From Pohlia nutans (taxonomy: Eukaryota > Streptophyta > Bryopsida > Bryales > Mniaceae): a stretch of 64,000 bases of DNA. Position numbers and translations under genes: made by a program. The notes beneath the pieces are model-generated. The model was given only the letters and a program-made list of their open reading frames with translations. It made no database searches and was not told the origin of the DNA. Each line of letters starts with the position of its first letter. Within the stretch, counting starts at the first letter, position 1. The DNA is taken from positions 16,169,501 to 16,233,500 of the forward strand of contig CM040107.1 of the NCBI GenBank assembly GCA_022496805.1, in the 5' to 3' direction. Shown here one piece after another: positions 10,430-20,579 of this stretch.

Positions 10430-11176
10430 GTCCGGGGAGAGGAGCGCCGGAAGGAGAAGAGAAGACCAACCGGTAAGAAGGCCACCGGGCGATTCCAGTC
10501 CTAATTCGGAGAACAGGACCAAGTGGAGAGAAGACCGCCCGGAGGGAGGCCGACCGGGTGGCGCCAGGCCGCAACACGAGGAGCGGCAGGAAAGGAGAAG
10601 GGACCCGGGGCTAGAACTACCGGGTGGAGCGAGACCTCAGCCGGAGCAAAGAACAAAGCCGAGGGAGGATCTAGATGAGGAGGAGGATTCTCCACATCCG
10701 AAGCTAACCCGGAAGATGCCGGCGAGAGGACAAGAGGCAATTCCTCAACCGGAGGTAGGCGGTCCTTCCCAGACGCAACCTCGGGTGGATCCGGTCAAGG
10801 AGTCCAGACCTGAGGAATAGACAAGGCCTTCTCCACCCCAGCCCTAGGAGCATCCGGTAGAGGGACCCGGACCAATGGAGGAGGATTCTACCCCGGCGGC
10901 TCCACAGGAATGTAAGGGAGAAGGGAACCGGACTGACCGGGAGGGAGGTCCGTCGCAACCGCGATCCCAGGGTCAGAAGACGAAATTAGTCCTCACAATT
11001 GAGGGGAAGGAAGAACCGGAAGGGCCAGAGACCACGCCCCGAAAGAAGGGACCCGCCCGGAGGAAAGTGACCCCACTCAACAATCATCCCAAGGAAGCAG
11101 TGGAGGACGAAGAGGAAACCGGAGACGAGGGGGACCGGGAGCAGAACCGGTCCAGGAGGCAAGCCCATCCGGGAAT

Positions 11177-11803
11177 GTGCCAGCGGAACGAGGAGAACCG
11201 CTCGGGATGGAGGACATGTTACTGCAGACACGGGTGGCCCTGGACATGGTTACGGACCAGTACAGCCCCATGTTCGCTGCTATCCGGGAGAGAGGGACTC
11301 TTCTCCGGATGAACGACGCTCTGGAGTATCCGGCGCGGGTTCGAAAGCTCCAGAGGAAACTCATCCGGAGCAGGGAGAGGGAGAATGAGCTAACCGGACA
11401 ACTGCAGGGTATCCGGGAGGCAGAGAGCGAATTTGCGGCTCTCTTGAAGGGATTTGAGGAGGAGCTGCAACGAAAGGTAGCCTACATCAATAAGATAGAG
11501 GCCCACGTACAGAAGAAGGAGTTGGAGATCCGGGAGCAAGAGGATATTATCTGGAGGGTAGCAGAGACAAGCCGGCAGTGCGTCTCCAAGCTATCCGGGT
11601 TGTTTCAATCGGATGGGGAGGCACAAACGAAGGCCCGGTTGTACGACGAGCGGGTACTTCAACCGGGATTGGAGGGAGCAGCCCGGACGAAGAATATAGT
11701 CCGGGAGTACTCGGATAAGGTAGAGGCATATTTGGCGGAGTTCCGGGTACTGGCGGAATACATCCGGGAGAGCTCTTCGGAGGAGGAGTCGGATCAGGAA
11801 TAA
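11177..11803 (+). CDS. Family A LTR-embedded ORF, C-terminal coiled coil
   Basis: 208 codons rich in Glu, Arg, Lys and Leu. MLLQTRVALDMVTDQYSPMF leads into a long heptad-like region (VRKLQRKLIRSRERENEL, EEELQRKVAYINKIEAHVQ), then LFQSDGEAQTKARLYDERV and an acidic end. The minus-strand fragment at 16455-17344 encodes the same region nearly residue for residue. It is probably the C-terminal half of the protein that starts at 9641, with the frame lost in the linker (10430-11176). Confidence 0.6.
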   Translation: MPAERGEPLGMEDMLLQTRVALDMVTDQYSPMFAAIRERGTLLRMNDALEYPARVRKLQRKLIRSRERENELTGQLQGIREAESEFAALLKGFEEELQRKVAYINKIEAHVQKKELEIREQEDIIWRVAETSRQCVSKLSGLFQSDGEAQTKARLYDERVLQPGLEGAARTKNIVREYSDKVEAYLAEFRVLAEYIRESSSEEESDQE

Positions 11804-12480
11804 TCTACGTCCCGGACCGTGGTAGTTGTGGAGCCAATCCACATGGTCGGACTCGCGGGAGTAAGCCCAGAAGAAGTCTGGGATTTGAGCTAAGGTATGG
11901 AAGCAATGGATGTCCACCCGGACAGAACGGAAAAGCAACAGGTGGGACAGCCGGCGGCGCACGGAACTCGGTGAGATAGGCCGGCGGATCCAATCGTGGT
12001 AGGGAGCCCGGAAGATGAAGAACAGTAGCCGCCGGAGGACCAGTAGCTGCCAAGAGTCATCGGAGTCCCGGAATTAGTGGCCCGGACTTGGTGGATCCGG
12101 CGACTTAGAACAGGCCCTTTTTGAGTAAGTAGGGTAGGACTCCGTTTAGGAGTCAGGTTTTTAGGATTCTAATGTTAGTTGCAGAGTAGGAAGAGAACTG
12201 AACCGTGGGGTAGTTCCCCGGTTTTTTCGGATCTGCGGGTTCCCCGGTTCTGATCGGCTTTGTGTTTTCTTTTTATCCAGGGATGTTCTTCATTCCTGGG
12301 GTCTTCTTGTGTACCATTTTTTCCTTTGTAAATGATCATAGACATGCTCTTCTCCGGACCAGAGTATATTGTGTATGTGTGTGTGGTTGTTGATTGAGAT
12401 TGTGGTCTTATTAGTCCCTTGGTGACCGAAAGGGTTGATCGGATTCTGTTGTAGATCTAGTTGTTCGGCGCTCGTATGCA

Positions 12481-12840
12481 AGGTATACTCCGCGTTAGTG
12501 GCTCAGTGGATTGGAGGGGGTACTCCGGTTCTCATAGAACTCTTGGACGGGTAGTCCGGTTGAGGTGCCAGCACCTGGGTAGACCATGTGACAGAAGAGT
12601 CCGGAATAGCTAGAGTAGCCGGGTTCTGTGCAGATCCAGTTAAGAGTCTGGGTATTGGGAAAACTCAGAGATTGTTTGAAGGTGGTTGTTATGTGCTCGG
12701 TTGTAAGGTATACTCCGGGTTAGTGGCTGAGTGGATAAGAGGGGTTACTCCGGTTCTCTCAGAACTCCTGGACGGGTAGTCCGATTGGGGTACCAGCACC
12801 TGGGTAGACCTTGTGACAAGCAGAGCCGGAATGATAAGAG
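12481..12840 (+). repeat. 225-bp tandem partial duplication in A2
   Basis: AGGTATACTCCGSGTTAGTGG occurs at 12481 and again at 12706, followed in both by a GTACTCCGG, GGACGGGTAGTCCG and CCAGCACCTGGGTAGACC series. A4 has only one copy at the corresponding place (about 48340-48460), so the duplication is specific to A2. Confidence 0.7.
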
Positions 12841-13448
12841 TAAAATGAACTGTTAGAAGTCCAACTGATTCCGGATACCCCGGATAAAGGGCCATCCCGG
12901 TTATCAAGTCGTTGTAGTATTTTTTTAGAAGGGGGAAACCCGGGCTGCGCTTAAGTGACCGGTTGTGGATTTGGGATGAATCAGGAGCTGAAGTGCAGTT
13001 CGGGAATTACCCGGATTGAAGAGTCGAGTTAGGTATAACCGGAAGGTAGTGAATTTCCCATCAATTGAATCAGTAGGGAGGGGTGTGTCTTTCAATCCAG
13101 CACCACTAATGTGAACGGAGAACCCTCTGAGGGAGAAACAGAGGTTAAACAAAACCGGATTAGGTAATAACGGTGGACCGAGAGAGAGGAAGATTAGTAG
13201 AAGTCCTCCCCGGAAAGATACCGGATCTAGTTGTAACCGGGTCAGTCAGTAGGAGAAGGCCCGGTTTGGTAGGAAAGAGGAATTCAGCTGGTGACAGAGA
13301 GAGAGAGATCACCAGTCCGGGACCATCTCCGGAAACTTCCCACTTCACAGAGTCTCCGCGGAACGATAACCTAGAAATCACCTCTACGAGGGTTCTTAAT
13401 ACGAAAAAGTGCGTGCTTGGGGAATATCCGGTATCACGTGCTACGACA

Positions 13449-13568
13449 GCCTTTAATTTTAAGCGCCTCCTTCTCCACCAACTCCTTGACGATAATCCCC
13501 CACCCGATCTTCTTCCTGTGCAAGTGGGCCAAGTAAATGCACTTTGCTAGCTTCTTACCGATGGTAGT
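13449..13568 (-). mobile_element. Family A copy A1, part 2
   Basis: On the minus strand this encodes TTIGKKLAKCIYLAHLHRKK then GWGIIVKELVEKEALKIKG, which runs directly into the CPRAPF frame at 8925 once A2 is removed. It is cut at the high-coordinate side by the family B LTR at 13569. Confidence 0.7.
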
Positions 13569-13903
13569 TGTTAACCGAACATTAGTTGATATTCCCTTAG
13601 GCTAAGAGTAGGCTAGTCTATACCCGACAGGAATAGACCCGGCAGGCGATACAAGGCAGTATAGGCTGGTACAGACTGGTCGACCCGACTTTTCCGGTCG
13701 ACCAGTCTGACACACTGTCAGACCAGTCTCCTATATGTACCTTCACTCACTTTGGGAGAGTTGTTGCTATACCATTTGTACATCTTCTTGGCAGCCTCAG
13801 TTGTACTTCGTTCTTAATCTCTAGAAACTAGTCTAGAATGGAATAGTCTTGGGCGGAGTAGCTTCATTCGTTTTAGGTCGGTTCCTAGAAAACCTCCTTA
13901 ACA
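13569..13903 (+). repeat. Family B LTR B1 (plus orientation, internally deleted)
   Basis: It begins TGTTAACCGAAC and ends CCTTAACA; the other family B LTRs of 522-546 bp have the same ends. About 200 bp present in the others after TTGTACTTCGTTCTT are missing here. A TATA-like CCTATATGTACC lies at 13729-13740. A primer-binding-like TTTGGCGACCATGC follows at once, which makes this a 5' LTR. Confidence 0.85.
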
Positions 13904-13920
13904 TTTGGCGACCATGCAAT
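13904..13920 (+). other. Primer-binding site of family B
   Basis: TTTGGCGACCATGCAA immediately follows the 5' LTR. The same sequence, reverse-complemented, precedes the minus-oriented LTR at 33260. The TGGCG start is common among plant gypsy elements; the tRNA is not identified. Confidence 0.6.
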
Positions 13921-13962
13921 GTTCAGCTCAGACGCTAGTCTTTCTGTTGGGCTAGTCTGATC

Positions 13963-14023
13963 CACATCTAGATCTAGATCCAGATCCAGATCCTGGTCGA
14001 TCCAGATCTAGATCCTAGTCGAT
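13963..14023 (+). repeat. AGATCT/GATCCA hexamer-like array in family B leader
   Basis: Runs of GATCTAGATCCAGATCC lie between the primer-binding site and gag. Shorter ones occur at 14318-14342, and a matching array at 33151-33204 in the other element. Conservation in the leader of two copies suggests it belongs to the element. Confidence 0.6.
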
Positions 14024-14459
14024 CCTGTCGACTATCGCTAGGCTAAACGTCCCTGGGAAACAATAGCCATCTGCATCCTGCACGAAAATCATATGTCTTG
14101 AGAAAATTCCAGAGCCTGAGTAGCTGAAAAGAGCCTCGGAGATCATTCTGTGTAACAATCGACCAGGGTAGTCAACAGTCGATAATGCTACTGACCAGGA
14201 ATCTCTAACAGCAGTTTGTGAACAGGGCTTACGGTGCCAAAGAGCAACCGACTAGGCCAGCACAAAAGACTAGCCAAACAGATCTCAGAGCCCGACCTAC
14301 CTAGAAGAGTCAGATCTAAATCCCAGATCTAGATCTAGATCAGATAACTGCCGCGTCGCTAGTATGGAACGACCGCGTACACGAGCTACCGGTTCTCCCT
14401 TACCAGTCGAACTAACTGCCGACCAGCTCTCTAACCCACGTTTTCACAGAGAATAGCGA

Positions 14460-16095
14460 AATTTACAGTCGGAGACCGTTCCACTGACAGTAGTCCATGA
14501 GACTACCACGGGAATAGATCCCCGACCAACATACGAGATTTGGCGGCAAGTCGCAGCATCGACCTCTACCGACCCGTCTTAACAACACTACATGGAGTTC
14601 ACACAGGGAAGGATGAATACCCCGGAAGGTACCATATTTCACGAAACGTCGGTACCAATGGGACGAAGCATCCCCAATATGCCAACCCGACCCCTGGCGA
14701 TACTACCGACCATGTATACCACGAATCATCAAACCCGCCCGACTGTGGCGTTCCAGACAAGGTCGAACCCGACTTCCCCAGGAAGGATCCTGGACAACCG
14801 GCTCGACTTACCGGAACGACCTTCTAGTGCGCATCAACGACTAGTAAGGTACGCTACCGAACCTCCTATCAATTCTTATCAACGACAGTTAGAAATAGAA
14901 CAACTACGTCGTAATAGGGATGCATTGGACTCCTAACTGGCCGATCTTTTATCCAGCCAAAACCCGACATCTGAGCAACTACACTCGGAATCTCAACCAG
15001 GTCGACCGGACCAGTCGCCTACATTTCGCTAGGAACCCAGTTCTCCTGGTCAAATGAATAGTCGACCCGGATCACCGAGTACCGACAACCCATACCCGAC
15101 TGGCATAGACGGCTTTGATAATGACCTAGTCGATAGGATCAGACAGATCTATCAATCTAACCAACCAGTCGACCAGGTTGTAACTCGACCCAGTCTCCCG
15201 AATATCGGCACTCATATTCATGAGCCGAATATTCTATACATAGATGAGCCAAGGGTAGCCCACACTACAACCCCCACAGTGTCGACCCCTCGGACTAGTC
15301 TACCACCTGGTTACCAAACTCAACCAGCGATAGGCATTCCTATGATTCAACCTATCAATCAACCATCGTTTTCACAGACGCATAATAGGCCCATGCCACA
15401 AAACTCATACAATCGACCGGTAGCTTCCCAGCCACCACTCCTACCGACTGTGACCCAGTACCAGCCCACCATACCTATGTGTGCATCTTGTGGCGGCTAT
15501 GGTCACCTTCTCGAACAACGCGCACTATACAACTCTCGATCGATAGGCTATTCGGTACCTACAGCTCAGATGCAGCAGCACCCTTCCTACCCAGCAGCTA
15601 CACTCTCGACTCGGACGACTGCTCGGAAAGCGGTAGCGATGCTCACCTACAAGGAAGGTAAGTGTGCCATTACGCATGTCCATCGATATCTCAATGCCCT
15701 TACTTTGAATGGCGAAATCGATTCGATTGTTACTATAGCGTTATTTGGAAATTCACTAGTCGATGCTGCTAACTATAATTGGTTCTCGACTCAACGAACG
15801 TCATACCTACACCAAGACTTACACGGAATCCTCGATGCCTTCAAACACCGCTACCAGGATATCGAGAAAGATGACCAGGCTTACCTAAGTTTTCGCAGTA
15901 TGAAACAGGATGCCAAAGAGTCGGTTGACGATTACTATGAACGGATGATGAAACTAGCTAGCCAGTTTGAGGTCCTTCCGGCTGATAATTTCCTACTAAG
16001 CAATTTCCGAGTTGGTTTGTTGAAGTATCTGCAGGTAGATCAAGTCGGACTACCAAGATCGATACTAGCCCAAGCCAAGAAAGCCACTAGCCTGG
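14460..16095 (+). pseudogene. Family B gag (element B-I), decayed
   Basis: One frame runs from before 14592 through 15054-16095 with in-frame stops near 14580, 14934 and 15031. It encodes a Pro/Gln/Thr-rich N-terminal region, a zinc knuckle CASCGGYGHLLEQR (last Cys mutated to Arg; the other copies read C), and a retrotransposon gag domain (ALFGNSLVDAANYNW, FKHRYQDIEKDDQAYL, ESVDDYYERMMKLASQFEVL). Compared with the copy at 34343, the second knuckle and protease are missing because sequence is joined at about 16095 to integrase. Confidence 0.75.
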
Positions 16096-16438
16096 TTACT
16101 GGTGGCCGACTGTACACCAAGACACTGTCCAGTACTGCAAGTCGTGTCATGAATGCCGGAAGACTGGCGGACTACCCAAGACAGTCTCCTTGAAGCTCGT
16201 CACCCAACTACCCACTGAACCATTTATGAAATGGGGACTCGACTTCATAGGCCCCGTCAAGAAGACCCGACATACAGCCTGTCGATACATTTTGGTGGCT
16301 ACCGACTATGCCACCAAATGGGTCAAGGCTAGAGCTCTCCGAGGAAACACCGCCAGGGAGACCGCACAGTTCCTGTACGAGGCAATCCTTACCTGGTTTG
16401 GATGTCCATTCCACCTAGTAAGCGACCAAGGTACCCTA
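16096..16438 (+). pseudogene. Family B integrase fragment fused to gag by deletion
   Basis: Encodes a zinc-binding HHCC tail and integrase core start: WWPT, then GGLPKTV, LVTQLPTEPFMKWGLDFIGP, then [15 protein letters not shown] and HLVSDQGT. It matches the minus-strand integrase at 21500-22000. Protease, RT and RNase H are absent between gag and this fragment. It stops at about 16438 where family A sequence begins. Confidence 0.7.
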
Positions 16439-16454
16439 CGGTTATGTTCTCTTC

Positions 16455-17344
16455 CTACACGGCAACTAACATTAGAATCCTAAAAACCTAACTCCCAAAC
16501 AGAGTCCTACCCTACTTACTCAGAAAGGGCCTGTTCTAAGCGGCCGCATCCACTAAGTCCGGGCCACTAATTCCGGGACTCCGATGACTCCGGGCAGCTA
16601 CTGGTCCTCCGGCGGCTGCTCTTCCTCATCTTCCGGGCTCCCCACCACGATCGGATCCACTGGCCTATCTCCTCGAGCTCCGCGCTCCGCCGGCTGTTCC
16701 ACTTGTTGCTTTTTTGCCCTGTCCAGTTGGACGTCCATTGCCTCCATACCTTCGCTCAAATCCCGGACTTCCACGGGGCTTACTCCCGCGGGTCGGACTA
16801 TGTGGATTGGCTCCACATCGATCACGGTCCGGGAGGTAGTTTCCTCCTGATCCGGCTCCTCCTCCAAAGAGCTCTCCCGGATGTACTCCGCGAGTACACG
16901 GAACTCCCTCAAGTATGCCTCTACCTTGTCTGAGTACTCCCGGACCACATTCTTCATCCGGGCTGCTCCCTCTAATCCCGGTTGAAGTACCCGCTCGTCA
17001 TACAACCGGGCCTTCGTTTGTGCCTCCCCATTCGATTGGAACAACCCGGATTGCTTGGAGACGCACTGCCGGCTTGTCTCTACTACTCTCCGGATGGTAT
17101 CCTCTTGCTCCCAGATCTGCAGCTCCTTCCTCTGTACGTGGGCCTCTATCTTATTGATGTAGGCTACTTTCCGCTCCAGCTCCTCCTCAAATCCCTTCAA
17201 GAGAGCTGCGGATTCGCTCTCTGCCTCCTGGATGCCCTGCAGTTGTCCGGTTAGCTCATTCTCCCTCTCCCTGCTCCGGATGAGTTTCCTCTGGAGCTTC
17301 CGAACCCGCGCCGGATACTCTAGAGCGTCGTTTGTCCAGAGAAG
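16455..17344 (-). mobile_element. Family A fragment A3
   Basis: On the minus strand it matches A2 from about 11330 to 12175. It encodes the coiled-coil tail (GFEEELERKVAYINKIEAH, LFQSNGEAQTKARLYDERV, GAARMKNVVREYSDKVE) followed by the same non-coding 3' part of the unit. Both ends are truncated, by the B-I integrase fragment at the low end and by LTR B2 at the high end. Confidence 0.75.
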
Positions 17345-17886
17345 TGTTAAGGGAGTTTTCTAGGAACCGACCTTAAACGAATGAAGCTACTCCGCTCAAG
17401 ACTATTCCACTCTAGACTAGTTTCTAGAGATTGAGAGGAGTAGTAAGAAGTTTCTACTAAGAGGAATGGACTGTCAGCTAAGAAAAAGCACCAGTATGCT
17501 AGTAAGTCGACTCCTGCATACCCACAGACTATTGCAACTAACCAAGATACAACCTCAAGGAATGATTCAAGAGCAGGAATCAGCAGTAGTCTAACAGCAG
17601 TAGTCTAACATACTAGTGCGCACAAGAAGAGTTTAAGACAAGAATGAAGTACAACTGAGGCTGCCAAAAAGATGTACGAATGGTATAGCAACACCTCTCA
17701 CAAAGAGAGTGAAGGTACATATAGGAGACTGGTCTGACAGTGTGTCAGACTGGTCAACCGGAAAAGTCGGGTCGACCAGTCTGTACCAGCCTGTACTGCC
17801 ACGTGTCGCCTGCCGGGTCTATTCCTGCCGGGTATAGACTAGCCTACTCTTAGCCTAAGGGAATATCAACTAATATTTGGTTAACA
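17345..17886 (-). repeat. Family B LTR B2, 3' LTR of element B-II
   Basis: On the minus strand it begins TGTTAACC at 17886 and ends CCTTAACA at 17345 (542 bp). The purine-rich CAGAGGGAGGGCAA directly precedes it (plus 17887-17900), identifying the 3' LTR. No 5-bp duplication is seen against the far LTR B4. Confidence 0.85.
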
Positions 17887-17900
17887 TTGCCCTCCCTCTG
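17887..17900 (-). other. Polypurine tract of family B
   Basis: CAGAGGGAGGGCAA abuts the 3' LTR. The identical sequence precedes LTR B5 at 42766. Confidence 0.75.
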
Positions 17901-17909
17901 AGCTAAGTA

Positions 17910-20374
17910 CACTCCTGTGACTTTAGACTACCCCGGTAGGGGACTAGGGAAAAATGTTCACGAGAAATGACAAAATTACCCGCGGTCGAGTGATTAACCC
18001 GGCTAAGGTCGACTTGTAAGTCGTGGACGTCGTAAGAGTCCTGGGTCATGCCTGGTGAGCGGATGTCTGGAGGCATTCATGTGAAGTCGAACCCCAAAGA
18101 GTGTGGTGAAGAGATTACCGGTAAGTCGACTGAGGTGTTGTCGACCGATGGTGTAGGTGCTGTCGTCATCTGGTCGGGTACTAGGGGCTGTTGATCCAAC
18201 TGCTGCTATGGAGAAGGAGGGTGTGGAGTTGCTGCCTGCTGTTGCACCATGTCTTGAAGGTCGACTGGCGGTTGCTGCTGGTTTTGTTGCTGCTGATCGC
18301 GCTCCGCGTCTTCATTGGTCGACTCACTGTCGTCTTCGTCCTCGTCGTTGCTCAACTTGACGTCGATAGTCAATACCTCGTCATCGTCAGTCGACTAGTT
18401 CTCCCAGAGCGAATGGTCGGGTTCAAGGTGGCTCGTATCGATCTCTTTGTCTTCGTCGACTGCTGGGATCTTCAAGTCCGAGTAGTCGAGCTGAAGTTGG
18501 TCGAGTTGCCTGCGGTACATGTTGAGCTGGTGACAGTTGGTTCTGAGGGTGTGCTTGACAACCTTGATACGGTTTCTTGCCTTGAGTCGGAGTCGGTACT
18601 TGCGGGCTCTAAGTTTGTAGAACTGCAGCTCCCGGCTTGCGAATTGGCGGGACTTCTCCTCGTTGTCTTGGAGTAGTAGGTCGAGTCGGTTGTTGGAGTC
18701 GACTATGTCCCTCCGAGCTTACTGAAGACTGAGCTGGGTTGCTGCTACCTCGGCTCGTGCCGCTCCGAGTTCGTATCGTGCTACCACGAGCTCGCTCTGG
18801 TGTTTCTGTTCCTGCTGTCGACTGCTGTGGAGGTCGGCTTCTAGCTGGGCCAGTCTGTTGTCGGTCTGAGCCTTCTCCTCGGTGACGGTGGTGAGGGTAG
18901 TACGGAGTCTTGCCAGTTCGTTAGTGAGGTTGTCGACCTGTTGCTTGTAGGTTGTGGAGTCCTTCGTCAGTCGACTACTCTCCAATCGGTGGTGGTCGAG
19001 CTCAGCTTGAAGGGTGGTTTTTGCTTGAACCGCCTCAAACAAGAGGAGGTTCACTCGGGAGCCGACATCCTCGAGTCGACCTACTGCTCCTTGGACATCC
19101 TCCAGGCACTGGCGCCAATGCATCGCTAATGTTGTGGCTCGTGATGTTGGTGAGTCGGGTGCGGGTCGATTGACCCTGGGTGATGGCGGAGGTCGAGTCG
19201 TGGGGGAGACAGGCGGTGGCTGGCGAAATTCGCCGGTTGGTGCCGCTCCATATGCCGCTTCGAGGTTGAGTGGGGCGAAATCGGATAGAGAAGGCGGACG
19301 TGTGTCAGGGATGGGGGTCTCACCTGGCGTTGGTGGTGGAGTCGACTGGGCCTCGCTGTCGGATGAAGTCAGGTCGACGTGTCGAGGTATAAACTGACTT
19401 AATGGTGTGAGTCTGCCTCGCTTGGCACGCTTCTCTTGTCGCTCCTGGTCGCGCTTGCGTGCGTGTCAGGAGCGTGTCTCCCTTCGCTCTGTGGTCGGTT
19501 GACTCCCGGTGGGGGCGGGCGGTGCTACTGGGTCGGGTGTGGTTTTTCGACTAGGGGGTCGAGCAGTCGATGTTTGGCCTAGGTCGACTGGTCGGGGCAG
19601 CCGAACATGGTCCTTCGAGGTGCGTTCAGCTCCCAGCCCGCCTTGGAAAACGATGTAGTCGGGTCCTCGGGAGCTGTTTTCCGAGTTCTCCGACTGTCGA
19701 CGTCGGTCTTCGGTGTTCTGCTGGGCAACTGTTTGATGTGCATACTCCTCGTCAGTGCTAGGAAAATAGGATTCAAGGAGGACGTCTAATACCTCGGCTG
19801 AAGGGCAAATTGTGGTCTTCGTGGTTTGCATCGCCTTGATGTCGATGGCGATCGAGTTGAACACCCATGTCGCCCAATCCCATTGCATGGCGCGGTCGAT
19901 CAGGGCCTCGACTGTGCACACTACGTCGAGCATTTCCTTGCTGATGTAGGTCGTCTTGCGTTTGAACCCGAGGCCTTGAATGAATGCCGTAATACCAAAT
20001 GGCAGTTTGAGAACTTCGTGAATCACAGTCGGGTCGACTGTGACTGTCTGTGTGCAAACTCGAGCGGTGATCGACTTGTTGTGGAGGTCGACTATCGCAG
20101 CGTTGACGAACTCCTCGATCAGCTCTATGCGTGGCGCGCATTGAGGGTTGTCCCAGTCGAGTGCTACAAAGTCCGAAACGCCGTTCGCCTTGATGAAATT
20201 GGCCTCGGTCGTGTGTTCAGCGGCATACTCGCGCCATTCCCGGATCGGCCGCATCGACTAAAAGGCGAGGGTTTTGTAGAGTCCCTCCTTAATGCGGATC
20301 AAAATTTCGTAAGTCGGTGGTGCGAACGACCAGAGGCGTCGGGGGCCCCGATCAGTCAACTTGCCTTTCGCCAT
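17910..20374 (-). pseudogene. Family B extra ORF downstream of pol (globular domain + coiled coil)
   Basis: Read from ATG at 20374 (MAKGKLTDRGPRRLW) towards the 3' LTR, with a few stops (first at 20258). The N-terminal domain includes WREYAAEHTTEANFI, IELIEEFVNAAIVDLHNKS, TVDPTVIHEVLKLPFG and GLGFKRKTTYISKEMLD. It is reminiscent of the plant-mobile or 'putative plant transposon protein' domains that occur downstream of pol in some gypsy elements. A Pro/Thr-rich linker follows, then a coiled coil (SSRLTKDSTTYKQQVDNLTN, ARLRTTLTTVTEEKAQ) and an acidic Gln-rich tail. It is in the same polarity as gag and pol. A shorter copy with the same order is at 40990-42765. Confidence 0.6.
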
Positions 20375-20579
20375 CGATCGGTCGGCTGCAAATCTGCGCA
20401 CAAGGAGACAAGAGAAAGGCCGGCGTAGTCCCGAAGTCGGCTCGCTTACGGTCGGCTGCAGAGGCGATGGGCGCGGTCGTTTCCTACTCAGTCTATTCTC
20501 GATTATCTGTCGCACAGTTGGGCTACGGGGTCACTTGACTACTCTTCGCCGTTCTACTCGTGATTTTCTGAAGTGCTTG

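Larger units (their letters stand above)
8926..13448 (+). mobile_element. Family A unit A2: complete TGTC...GACA unit, probable ORF-bearing solo LTR
   Basis: It starts TGTCAAACCTCG and ends CGTGCTACGACA, with the same termini as A4 and A5. It is flanked by GCCTC (8921-8925) and GCCTT (13449-13453), a near-perfect 5-bp target duplication. The A1 reading frame (KIKG / CPRAPF) resumes across the junction, so A2 is a clean insertion. The ends are not repeated within the unit, so it does not have its own LTR pair. In A5 the same unit directly follows pol and a polypurine tract, so this is most simply a 4.5-kb solo LTR. It contains two coding regions. Confidence 0.75.

Noticed and set aside
9740..10522. 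Long minus-strand ORFs (up to 260 codons) opposite the A2 coding region
   Set aside because: They are complementary to the conserved plus-strand frame and rich in Leu/Pro/Arg as expected from antisense GC-rich sequence; no conservation of that frame in A4.
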